From Flavobacterium sp. 90 (GTDB lineage Bacteria > Bacteroidota > Bacteroidia > Flavobacteriales > Flavobacteriaceae), in assembly GCF_004339525.1 (NCBI RefSeq), contig NZ_SMGE01000001.1:6510001-6574000 (forward strand): DNA of 64,000 nucleotides. The letters run 5' to 3'. Numbering within the stretch: the stretch's first letter is position 1; each line of letters begins with the position of its first letter. Below the pieces are notes generated by a model. That model saw nothing but the letters and a program-made list of their open reading frames with translations. It had not been told where the DNA came from and ran no database searches. Of the stretch, positions 28,950 through 37,522 are shown one piece after another. Both the position numbers and the translations under genes were made by a program.

Positions 28950-28980
28950 ATGAAAATCCGCAAACAAAACTGATTTTCAT
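28950..28980 (+). other. Intergenic hairpin inside the operon
   Basis: Arms ATGAAAATC and GATTTTCAT (9 bp) with a 13-base loop lie between the adhesin and barrel genes. No T-run follows, so it is more likely an mRNA processing or stability element than a terminator. Confidence 0.4.
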
Positions 28981-28992
28981 AGAAGATAAATA

Positions 28993-31446
28993 ATGATTTT
29001 AAATAAACTCAAATTTAGTATAATAGCGCTTCTCTTTAGCACATTAGGTTTTTCACAAAACTTTAATGTACAGGAATTGGGAAAAGCAAAATTGATAAAT
29101 GTATCCGGAGGAGTTTCTGCCAATAGCATATTCTACTCTGGAAATGCAACCAGAGATCCTTTCAGCTATTTTTTAAATGGAAACGTTAATTTCAATGTAG
29201 CCGGACTTTACAATATTCCATTTTCATTTTCATATACCAATCAAAAATTCGGGTATGGAAAACCTGTTTTAATGAATCGTTTAAGTATTCATCCATCTTA
29301 TAAATGGGCGACTGCACATATTGGAGACGTGAGCATGACTTTTTCACCTTATACTTTGGCTGGACATCAATTCACCGGTTTTGGTGTGGATTTAACGCCG
29401 CAGGGAAAATTCAAAATAAGTGCCATGTACGGACGATTATTAAAAAGCAACGAATACAACAATGCTTATCCGGATATTCTTCCGGTTTATAAAAGATTTG
29501 GTTACGGATTTAAAACAAACTATGCATTAGAAAAAATTAATCTTGGATTAACTTTCTTTAAAGCAAAAGACGTCATCAGTTCTATATCCAATCCTGTCCC
29601 TTTTGAATTGGGAATTTCTCCAAAAGAAAACGCTGCAATCAGTTTAGAAACAAACTTTAAACTGTTTGATAAATTAATGGTTTCGACCGAAATTGCAAAC
29701 AGCAGTATTACCGAAGATACCAGAACAACAGACGGAACTAAAGCAAAAGGAGTTGCTGCATTGTTCTTAAGTCCAAACAATACAACGGCAAGTTACAATG
29801 CTTTTAAAGGTCAGTTGGTTTACCCAGCCGGAAAAGGTAGTCTTGGCTTAGGATATGAAAGAATCGACCCAAATTACAGAACATTAGGAGGCTATTATTT
29901 CAATAATGACTTAGAAAATATTACGGTAAATGCAACACAGTCTTTATATAAAGACAAAGTTTCTGTTGCAGTAAATCTTGGTCTTCAAAAAGACAATTTA
30001 GACAAACAGAAAGAAAGCCAGATGAAACGTTTGGTATCTGCTTTAACAATTGATTATCGTGCTAATGACAAGTTAAATTTCAACATCAATTATTCTAATT
30101 TCCAATCTTACACGAATAGCCGTAATCAATTTGATTATATCAATCAGGTTTCTAATTATGATTATCTTGATACTTTAAACTTTAGACAGGTCAATCAAAA
30201 TGCGACTCTTGCAGTAAATTATTTATTGAAGAACGAGAAAACATTAAAAAAATCGATCAATGTTAATTTTTCAATGCAGGATGCCATAAATCAACAACAA
30301 GGAAGGACAATCGAAGGCGGTGCAAGTACTTATTATAATTCAGGGCTTTCATACAGCATTGGTTATCCTATGAAAGATTTAAACCTGATCGCATCGCTAA
30401 ACAATACTTACGGAAAAACAGATTCTGGTAAAAACCTTATTATTGGACCAACAATTGGCGCAACAAAATTGTTTTTTGATAAAAAATTCACGACTTCTGC
30501 CGCTACGAGTTATAATACAAGTTATAACGATGGTATAAAGCAAAATGATATTTTTAATTTCAGAGTAAACGGATCTTACATCTACCAACAGAAACATAAT
30601 TTTAGTGCCGGAATTATAGCATTATTTAGTAATTCTCAAACACACAAAAATAACGATCTAACAGCAACAATTACCTACACCTACTCTTTTGACAAAATAA
30701 AACTGCGTCCGAAAAGAGAGCCAAAAACTGAAGATGAAAAAGTTCAAAAATTAGAACCAATTCTAAAAATAAACCTCAACGGAAAAACTTTTGAAGGAAC
30801 ACGTGATGAAATCAGTGCACAATTAAAAGAAATGCAACTTGCTTTACAGCCATTACCAGCAGAAGAAACAACCAAATTAGAGGAATTATTAGAGGCAACA
30901 ACTCTTGCAAAAGACGAGAAAGAATTTAAAGAAAAAGCTTTAGATTATCTGGAAGCTTATTATGCTGAAGCTGAAACTTTAGAAAAATACAATGATTATT
31001 TTGTAGAATCAGTACAGAAACTTGAAAAAGACATGGTCCGTAAAGACGAAAGTCTTGAAAACGATTATTCAACTGCAATTGGAAGAGTAAACAGTCACGC
31101 GCTGCATAATGTCAATAATCCCGATATCAATTCAACAAGTTATAAATCGTACCTGAGATTGGTTGAAAGAGCCGAAAAAAGTCGCAAACAGTTGATAAAT
31201 CACAGATGGATGCTCAAGGAGATTGGAGCTTTAGCAAAAGTACCAGCTTCCCAAATACAGCAAAACCAATACGCTTCGGATTTTATTAAACAAGAAATTG
31301 GCGAAGCTTTTCAACTAATCAATAGTAAAAAAGCATCAACAGAAATTACCGATGCTATAGAACTCAAAATGATTCCATTCTATCATGAACTTGCTTTAAA
31401 AAATGCTGTAAATGATGAAATCGAATTAAAGTACATTCAAAAATAA
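28993..31446 (+). CDS. Outer-membrane beta-barrel protein with helical C-terminal domain
   Basis: An 817-aa protein. After a signal peptide (MILNKLKFSIIALLFSTLGF, then SQ) residues about 22-570 show many amphipathic strands with aromatic girdle residues and short turns (GSLGLGYERIDPNYRTLGGY, FNFRVNGSYIYQQKHNFSAG), typical of a large outer-membrane barrel. Residues about 570-817 are different: charged and helical, with likely coiled-coil stretches (TTKLEELLEATTLAKDEKEF), and would lie in the periplasm. The layout recalls the barrels that partner SprB-type adhesins in T9SS loci, but I cannot assign it to the PorP/SprF family with confidence. It lies between the adhesin and the toxin gene (29 bp before it), so it may anchor or pass one of them. 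Confidence 0.75.
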   Translation: MILNKLKFSIIALLFSTLGFSQNFNVQELGKAKLINVSGGVSANSIFYSGNATRDPFSYFLNGNVNFNVAGLYNIPFSFSYTNQKFGYGKPVLMNRLSIHPSYKWATAHIGDVSMTFSPYTLAGHQFTGFGVDLTPQGKFKISAMYGRLLKSNEYNNAYPDILPVYKRFGYGFKTNYALEKINLGLTFFKAKDVISSISNPVPFELGISPKENAAISLETNFKLFDKLMVSTEIANSSITEDTRTTDGTKAKGVAALFLSPNNTTASYNAFKGQLVYPAGKGSLGLGYERIDPNYRTLGGYYFNNDLENITVNATQSLYKDKVSVAVNLGLQKDNLDKQKESQMKRLVSALTIDYRANDKLNFNINYSNFQSYTNSRNQFDYINQVSNYDYLDTLNFRQVNQNATLAVNYLLKNEKTLKKSINVNFSMQDAINQQQGRTIEGGASTYYNSGLSYSIGYPMKDLNLIASLNNTYGKTDSGKNLIIGPTIGATKLFFDKKFTTSAATSYNTSYNDGIKQNDIFNFRVNGSYIYQQKHNFSAGIIALFSNSQTHKNNDLTATITYTYSFDKIKLRPKREPKTEDEKVQKLEPILKINLNGKTFEGTRDEISAQLKEMQLALQPLPAEETTKLEELLEATTLAKDEKEFKEKALDYLEAYYAEAETLEKYNDYFVESVQKLEKDMVRKDESLENDYSTAIGRVNSHALHNVNNPDINSTSYKSYLRLVERAEKSRKQLINHRWMLKEIGALAKVPASQIQQNQYASDFIKQEIGEAFQLINSKKASTEITDAIELKMIPFYHELALKNAVNDEIELKYIQK

Positions 31447-31475
31447 AGACGTAAAATAAGATATCTGCTCAAATA

Positions 31476-34400
31476 ATGGATAAATCCCAATTACCCAAAA
31501 TGATAAAAAAACTACACTTTTACCTGTTATTATTCTGTTCCCTTGTAGGATTAGGAGGTTATGCACAAACCTTTCCGATAAGGATAACAACACAGCTAAC
31601 GCAACCCTCGCCTATTTATTTAAGCAATTATGCAGATGCTAATACTGTAAACAGCCCAATAAAAATACAATTGGTGCTGAACGATTTGACTATTTCGAAT
31701 CGTCAGGTAAGACTGAAAATATATTTTCAGGGCAACGGAATCGCATTTAATACGAACGATTTTGTTGCAGGTGCAAAACCTTTATACCTTGAAGGAGGTT
31801 TTCCGCTACAGCTAACAAATGCCGATTTAGCGCCTTATTTTGAGTATCAAAATTTATTAGGTCTTACGCCAAACCAATATGCACAGCCTTTACCAGAAGG
31901 TCTTTATAATATTTATGTTGAGGTTTATGACTTTGCAACCGGCAAAAAACTATCTAATAAAACGGGGTCATCAACAATTATTTTTCAAAATGAGCCACCA
32001 TTTTTAAATCTGCCTTTAAACAATGCTTCCATTATGCAGCAAAACATCCAAAACATTGTTTTTGGATGGACACCAAGAAGCATAAATGTCAGCAATGTTG
32101 AGTACGAATTTTCATTAGTTGAAATATGGGATAAATATACTCCTGTTCAAAATGCATTTGCTTATTCACCGCCTTTATACACAACCACTACCAGAACAAC
32201 TTCTCTTCAATATGGCATAAACGAACCACAGCTTATTCCGGGTAAAAAATATGCGTGGCGTATAAAAGCCAAAGCACTACTTGGCGCCGAAGAAATTGGA
32301 GTTTTTAAAAATAATGGTTACAGCGAAATTTACTCTTTTACCTACGAAGTATTCTGTACAGCGCCATTAGCCATTAATACAGAGGGAATCAGCGAAAATC
32401 AGGCAAAAATTACCTGGAGCGGCAGTATTGATAATTTCGATTATCAGGTAAAATACAGAGAGAAAAATGCCAACTCAGAATGGTATGATCTTGTAACACC
32501 TAGAGAAAATGTTACAATCAGTAATTTAAAACCAAAAACTACTTACGAATATACCGTTGGTGCATCTTGCGATGTTGGCAAATACACTCCTAGCAATGTA
32601 AAAGAATTTACAACTCTTGAGAGAGACGAAATAGCTTTTCAGGGTTGTGGTATAAAACCAGATCCAGCTGATTTAGCCAATAAAAATCCATTACCAGAAC
32701 TTTTTCCAAATGATGTCATTGCTGCCGGTGATTTCCCAATTGTGGTTATACACTCAACCGGAAGTAACGGAAATTTTTCAGGAGATGGATATGTAACACT
32801 TCCTTTCCTTGAAAAATTCAGAAAGCTAATCGATGCTGCTGATGCCTTAGGAGGAGATAAAATCAATATTGGTCAATTCTCCCGTATTAGAATTACGTTT
32901 AACAACATTGGTGTAAATACCGATTTCAAATTGATTTCCGGGGAAATTATTGCTTCTTATGACCCAAATTGGGGTGGTATTCTCGATGGTGATAAAGTCC
33001 TTACCGATATTTTGGGCAGCGACGGTAAACCTATTGAAGGGAAAGTTGATTATGAAGTAAAATCGGCTACATTAAATCCAGACGGAAGTACCACAATTAC
33101 AGGTCCAAACGGGCAGACGACAACAATTCCAAAATCTTCTTATAATCAGGTTTATACAGATAGTAAAGGAAATACTGTTACGATACCTGCAAACGGAAAA
33201 GGAGAACCTACTATTTCATCAGGTGCTGAAGGAGGAAAAGCTCTTGCCGCAAACACTAACGGTGTGTCTAACAGTGGTGAAGTTACACAAATATCTTCTC
33301 CTGATGTTAAAATCACTTTCTATGACAGTCCAAATAGCTTATACGCTTTTGACTCACAACCTGAAAAAGGTTCTCAAAAACTTTTGGCTACTTACGAAAC
33401 AATTGCCACACAATCTGGCGATAAGTATAAGGTAAATTACAAAGCCGTTTCAGACTTAAATGGTCCTGATAAAATAATTGCTAAGGCTGAATTTAAAAAC
33501 GGAAAAACGCAAAAAGATATTGTATTTAAAACCAATACCGGAGCAGCTGTAAATGCTGAATGGAAATCTAATACCGAAGCTGAAATCAAGCTTACCAAAA
33601 AACTAGATTTTGCCAAACAAAGTATTATTGCTACTGTAAAAGGTGCGAAAGAGAAGAATCCAGCAGATTCAACTAAAACTGTTGAAGGTAAATCTCAAAT
33701 TGCAGGTAAAATAAATGTTTGGGACCTGACTAAAAAATCAGCCATAAGCATAACTTTATTAAGCATTAACAAAGCGATCGCTCCAAGTGCCGGTGAAGCA
33801 AAAAAATTCCTTAATGATGTTTATAACAAAGTTGGAGTTACGTTTGATGTTACTTCTCAAAGTGTAAATATCGAAACATTACCAAACCAAATCGAATGTG
33901 GTGATAGTGACCTTTTAAACGTATATACCGGAGGCCAAAACGATATCATTAGCCAGATAGAATCTAGCCCCGATTTTAAATACAATGAGAAAACATATTA
34001 TGTTTTATACACCGGAAAAATTGGTCAAAACGGATATGATGGTTTTATGCCACTTGGAGGTCAATATGCTTTTGTATTTGACAACACTCTAAAAACGGCT
34101 GCCCACGAATTAGGCCACGGTATATTTGGTTTAAAACATCCATTCTCATCTAACGCAGAATCTGGAAAAACCGATCTTTTAATGGATTATGGAACCGGTA
34201 CTGTATTATCTCATAACGATTGGGATATTATTCACAGTGGCGGATGGAAATTCTATGGTTTCCAAAAGAGTTCATCCGGAGCTTTGGCTGGTGGATTTGG
34301 ATTAACACCAAATTGGGGATTTGTAAAAACTAATGAAAATACTGTAATAACCGGTGAGGGAGTTCCAATAGTAGGTGAAGGAATGCTTGGAGGTTTTGAA

Positions 34401-36983
34401 AGTACCGAAAATAATGTTAGTGTAAATTATATTTGGAATACTACAAGTAAGACCTATAAGGTAAACGGTACCGGAGCCGATTATCCCGCTTCAAACTATG
34501 TAAAAGTATCAGATGATAAAGCTATTATTTGGTTAATATATAAGAATAATGAAGTTTGTAATAATAGAAAATATATTAGAACAAATTATGGTGCAATTAA
34601 AAATTATCTTCCTAAAGAAAATCAAGCAGGCTTAAAAACTTATATTGATAAAATTGATAAAATAGCCAAAGCAGATAAATTAACAATATACTCTAACACT
34701 TTAGGCTGCGTTGAAAGTAGTAACACTTCGGGAAATAATTCTGGTGGTTATGTTTATGCAGAATATAAATTGGATGGAGAAACAATAAATATTTCAAGTG
34801 ATAATAAATCAAAATTAGATAACTTTTTTAGCGCATTATCTGAAGTTTATGGTAAGGGCGTCAAGGTTATTACATATCCAAAGGGTTCTTCTAAAAAAGC
34901 AGATGCAGATGCAGCCTATAAAGCGGAAATAAGTGCGGGTAGAGCAGCTGTTGAACTTGAGGTTGATTCTAATGGCGGAGTTACTAAAGCAGTATTTAAT
35001 ATAGAATCAATAATAGGAGTTGGTAATGTTTGTATAGCTAACCTTGTTGAAGCCAAAATAGCTCAGAAGAAAAAAGACAACCCTGATTTTGATACTGAAG
35101 GGATAGAAAGTGTCATTTTTAAAGTTTATTATTCCCTTCAATCATTTGTCGAATGTAGTTTAGGAGAAGAAAATAATAAAGACAGTTTTTTAGCTGGATT
35201 TTTATATGAGTTTTGTCAAACATTAGATGTACCTCAATTAGTAGGAGGTCTAAAGCAGTTAGGCGTAGGAATTCTAAAATATTCGTTGATAGAAACCCCA
35301 AAAGGTTATCTGCAACAAATGAAGAATATTTTTGAGGTTTCTAAAAAATTAGCAGCCCATGAGGTTATTACGCAACAAGATATGATATCTGTTATAATAA
35401 ACCCAGCTGCTTATGAAAAGTATAAACAAGTAAAAGAAGCAGCACATAACTTCTACGGTATATTTATAACCAAAGGTAACCCTTGGCGCTATGGCAGATT
35501 GACTATGATGGTCGTGCCAGTTGTGCTAACATTAGGAGAATATTCGGCTGTTGTAGCAGCACGTTTGGGGATAGATGCAGCAAAATTTGCAAGAATATGT
35601 CAAACCTTAAATAGGGCTACAAATTTAGGTTTTGAAATAGCTGTGTTTGGAGCAGGAAAAATAATTAAACCATTTGTAAAAGGACTTTCTACAATTGAAA
35701 GAACAAGTAATGTAGTAACTAGTAATGTAGATGAAATTGTAGCATTAACTGATGATGTTGCTACAAATGAAACAATAATAGCAAGCGTAGTCGACGATGT
35801 AGAACAACTCCCTAAAAATGTAGTATCATTAGGTGCAGAAGACATAACCAAAGCCCAAAAATACCTTTCAAAAATAGGGAATGCAGGAGACAAAGTCTAC
35901 TTAATTGTACACGGTAGTGGAGAAACATTTAGTGTAGTAAGAAATGGCATGTCTGATGTCGTTATGAACCACAAGGCGCTAGCTTATTGGCTCATAAAAA
36001 ACAATTTGAAAAACAAGAATATTGTTTTACTTTCGTGTAGTGATTTAAATTCCGCTCAGAATCTAGTCAACAAGCTAGGCGGTACCAGCAAGGTTACCGC
36101 ATGGGAAGGTGCCGTAACAGTTTTTGAAAATGGTGCTATCAGAGGAGAAGGCGTTTGTAAAGAGTTTTCTCCAGGTAATATAAGTAAAACCCTTTCTGAG
36201 TCAGAGATTCCTAAAGGAACTGCTGGGGTTGAAAGTGGTGAGAAAGTCGTTTTAGGAGCTAATACAGCTGGGAATCTTGTACCAAATAGCTTAATTGCAA
36301 AGCTTACACAAAGTGGAGCAAATAAATTAAAGGCTTGGACAAGTAGTAAAAGTTTAAATTTTGTAGATGAAGCTGGAAATGTTCTAACTAATACGAATGC
36401 AGAAGCGAAGATTTTTAGCAAAATTGATGATGCAATTGGTAATAAAAAAGTACTCGAAACTTTTGAAGATACGGAAGGTCGAATGTCTGTATTGCTAGAA
36501 ACTGATGGTGTTACTCATGATTTAATTACAATTGAGAAAAATGTAGATGGAAAATACTGTATGCACAAATATAATAGGGCTTACAATCCTGATGCTAATT
36601 TAAATTATCCAGTTAATGCAAGTACAAATAGACTAGTTCCTGATTTTGATGGAACTAAATATCTAGATATTGATTGTCAAGATGTAATTAATTTAATTAA
36701 AAAAGAAAAAGGAAGTGGAAGTGGAATTAAAATCAAGATGACTAGAGGTAATAGAAATGCAGATTACTCTGCTGCAAATAAAATTGTACAAAAATATATT
36801 CCAGGTTTTACCAAACCTGAGAAGTACACTTGGCATCATATGGATGATCTAATAGTTGATGCAAATGGTGATGCTTGGTGTACCATGCAGTTGGTTGAGA
36901 CAACGGCTCATGCAGCTGCCGGAATGAGACACTCTGGTGCAGTAGCTCAATTAGAAAAATATTATTCAAAATTTAGTGATTAA
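31476..36983 (+). CDS. Polymorphic toxin: zincin and C80-like proteases, C-terminal WHH nuclease
   Basis: An 1835-aa exported protein with toxin architecture. Start is ATG 31476 or 31500; both keep the signal peptide (KKLHFYLLLFCSLVGLGGYA). Residues about 30-170 resemble the Bacteroidota TANFOR-type domain as I remember it (PLPEGLYNIYVEVYDF). An FN3 domain spans about 297-385. A zinc-protease motif AAHELGHGIFGLKH has His877, Glu878, His881 and a possible third ligand His888. A caspase/C80-like pair follows: VHGSG with His1479 and LLSCSD with Cys1521. The C-terminus (about 1785-1830) is an HNH-type nuclease of the WHH kind: YTWHHMDDL (Trp1786, His1787, His1788), CTMQLVE, then His1812 and His1819. 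The nuclease probably kills competitors after proteolytic release. No T9SS tail is present. The immunity gene starts 3 bp later. Confidence 0.85.
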   Translation: MDKSQLPKMIKKLHFYLLLFCSLVGLGGYAQTFPIRITTQLTQPSPIYLSNYADANTVNSPIKIQLVLNDLTISNRQVRLKIYFQGNGIAFNTNDFVAGAKPLYLEGGFPLQLTNADLAPYFEYQNLLGLTPNQYAQPLPEGLYNIYVEVYDFATGKKLSNKTGSSTIIFQNEPPFLNLPLNNASIMQQNIQNIVFGWTPRSINVSNVEYEFSLVEIWDKYTPVQNAFAYSPPLYTTTTRTTSLQYGINEPQLIPGKKYAWRIKAKALLGAEEIGVFKNNGYSEIYSFTYEVFCTAPLAINTEGISENQAKITWSGSIDNFDYQVKYREKNANSEWYDLVTPRENVTISNLKPKTTYEYTVGASCDVGKYTPSNVKEFTTLERDEIAFQGCGIKPDPADLANKNPLPELFPNDVIAAGDFPIVVIHSTGSNGNFSGDGYVTLPFLEKFRKLIDAADALGGDKINIGQFSRIRITFNNIGVNTDFKLISGEIIASYDPNWGGILDGDKVLTDILGSDGKPIEGKVDYEVKSATLNPDGSTTITGPNGQTTTIPKSSYNQVYTDSKGNTVTIPANGKGEPTISSGAEGGKALAANTNGVSNSGEVTQISSPDVKITFYDSPNSLYAFDSQPEKGSQKLLATYETIATQSGDKYKVNYKAVSDLNGPDKIIAKAEFKNGKTQKDIVFKTNTGAAVNAEWKSNTEAEIKLTKKLDFAKQSIIATVKGAKEKNPADSTKTVEGKSQIAGKINVWDLTKKSAISITLLSINKAIAPSAGEAKKFLNDVYNKVGVTFDVTSQSVNIETLPNQIECGDSDLLNVYTGGQNDIISQIESSPDFKYNEKTYYVLYTGKIGQNGYDGFMPLGGQYAFVFDNTLKTAAHELGHGIFGLKHPFSSNAESGKTDLLMDYGTGTVLSHNDWDIIHSGGWKFYGFQKSSSGALAGGFGLTPNWGFVKTNENTVITGEGVPIVGEGMLGGFESTENNVSVNYIWNTTSKTYKVNGTGADYPASNYVKVSDDKAIIWLIYKNNEVCNNRKYIRTNYGAIKNYLPKENQAGLKTYIDKIDKIAKADKLTIYSNTLGCVESSNTSGNNSGGYVYAEYKLDGETINISSDNKSKLDNFFSALSEVYGKGVKVITYPKGSSKKADADAAYKAEISAGRAAVELEVDSNGGVTKAVFNIESIIGVGNVCIANLVEAKIAQKKKDNPDFDTEGIESVIFKVYYSLQSFVECSLGEENNKDSFLAGFLYEFCQTLDVPQLVGGLKQLGVGILKYSLIETPKGYLQQMKNIFEVSKKLAAHEVITQQDMISVIINPAAYEKYKQVKEAAHNFYGIFITKGNPWRYGRLTMMVVPVVLTLGEYSAVVAARLGIDAAKFARICQTLNRATNLGFEIAVFGAGKIIKPFVKGLSTIERTSNVVTSNVDEIVALTDDVATNETIIASVVDDVEQLPKNVVSLGAEDITKAQKYLSKIGNAGDKVYLIVHGSGETFSVVRNGMSDVVMNHKALAYWLIKNNLKNKNIVLLSCSDLNSAQNLVNKLGGTSKVTAWEGAVTVFENGAIRGEGVCKEFSPGNISKTLSESEIPKGTAGVESGEKVVLGANTAGNLVPNSLIAKLTQSGANKLKAWTSSKSLNFVDEAGNVLTNTNAEAKIFSKIDDAIGNKKVLETFEDTEGRMSVLLETDGVTHDLITIEKNVDGKYCMHKYNRAYNPDANLNYPVNASTNRLVPDFDGTKYLDIDCQDVINLIKKEKGSGSGIKIKMTRGNRNADYSAANKIVQKYIPGFTKPEKYTWHHMDDLIVDANGDAWCTMQLVETTAHAAAGMRHSGAVAQLEKYYSKFSD

Positions 36984-36986
36984 AAT

Positions 36987-37418
36987 ATGAGAAAGTTAAC
37001 ATTAAGCGATAGGTTTTTGCCACATCAATATACTAGAATTGAAAATGAAGTTGGTATCAAAATACCTCAGACCATTAAAGATTTTATTTCAGAATATGCT
37101 GATTTGTCAGTAAAGGAAAATAAGTTTATAAATAATGATGGGAAATTATTTGAGATTTCACAATTTATAACTTATAGGATGATGTACGATTTTACCAAAG
37201 AATTCAAGGAAGAAGGCTTAGGGAAAAAACTGCCCTTTGCTATAGATAATGGAGGTTGGGTATTTTGTATATCATTTGATGAAGAGTCTATGGATAAAAT
37301 TGTGTTATATCAAATGGAAATGGAGTGGAAAACAAAAAATGATGCTTTTGAATTAGTAGCCAATAGCTTTGACGAATTTATAAACGGTTTACAAGAAGAA
37401 ACTGCTGACGATCTCTAG
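36987..37418 (+). CDS. SUKH (SMI1/KNR4)-type immunity protein
   Basis: A 143-aa cytosolic protein beginning 3 bp after the toxin stop codon. The N-terminal helix and loop YTRIENEVGIKIPQTIKDFI (residues 15-34) match the SMI1/KNR4 (SUKH) pattern IExxLGxxLPxxxxxF, and the later NGGWVFCISF and DKIVLY strands fit the same fold. SUKH proteins are the commonest immunity proteins of bacterial nuclease toxins and act by binding the toxin domain. Position, size and fold together make it the probable antidote of the WHH nuclease. The acidic C-terminus (EETADDL) suits binding a basic nuclease. Its stop codon is immediately followed by the right 36-bp repeat. Confidence 0.8.
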   Translation: MRKLTLSDRFLPHQYTRIENEVGIKIPQTIKDFISEYADLSVKENKFINNDGKLFEISQFITYRMMYDFTKEFKEEGLGKKLPFAIDNGGWVFCISFDEESMDKIVLYQMEMEWKTKNDAFELVANSFDEFINGLQEETADDL

Positions 37419-37419
37419 A

Positions 37420-37455
37420 ACAATGAAAGAAGAATAATATTCTCTTTTTTATAAA
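37420..37455 (+). repeat. 36-bp direct repeat, right copy
   Basis: Identical to 11211-11246, that is, to the 3' coding end and downstream flank of yebC. It follows the immunity gene stop codon by one base. Here it codes nothing: the reading frame it had in yebC is not continued upstream. Confidence 0.9.
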
Positions 37456-37460
37456 GCTCA

Positions 37461-37496
37461 AAAGCCCTGAAAAATTTTCAGGGCTTTTTTATTTTT
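37461..37496 (+). terminator. Intrinsic terminator ending the toxin-immunity operon
   Basis: Stem AAAGCCCTGAAAA / TTTTCAGGGCTTT followed by a T-rich run. It lies directly outside the right direct repeat and may have been the original yebC terminator before insertion of the block. It could also serve the opposite-strand gene at 37523. Confidence 0.9.
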
Positions 37497-37522
37497 AAGT
37501 CTTTGAGTAACTTTTCTTATTC

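Noticed and set aside
36056..36421. 121-codon minus-strand frame inside the toxin gene
   Set aside because: It is antisense to the toxin's C80-like and linker region, whose motifs are on the plus strand; no recognisable protein on the minus strand.
11211..37455. Composite transposon or insertion-sequence origin for the 26-kb block
   Set aside because: No transposase, no terminal inverted repeats and a border repeat that is part of a host gene; an attachment-site or homology-driven event fits better.
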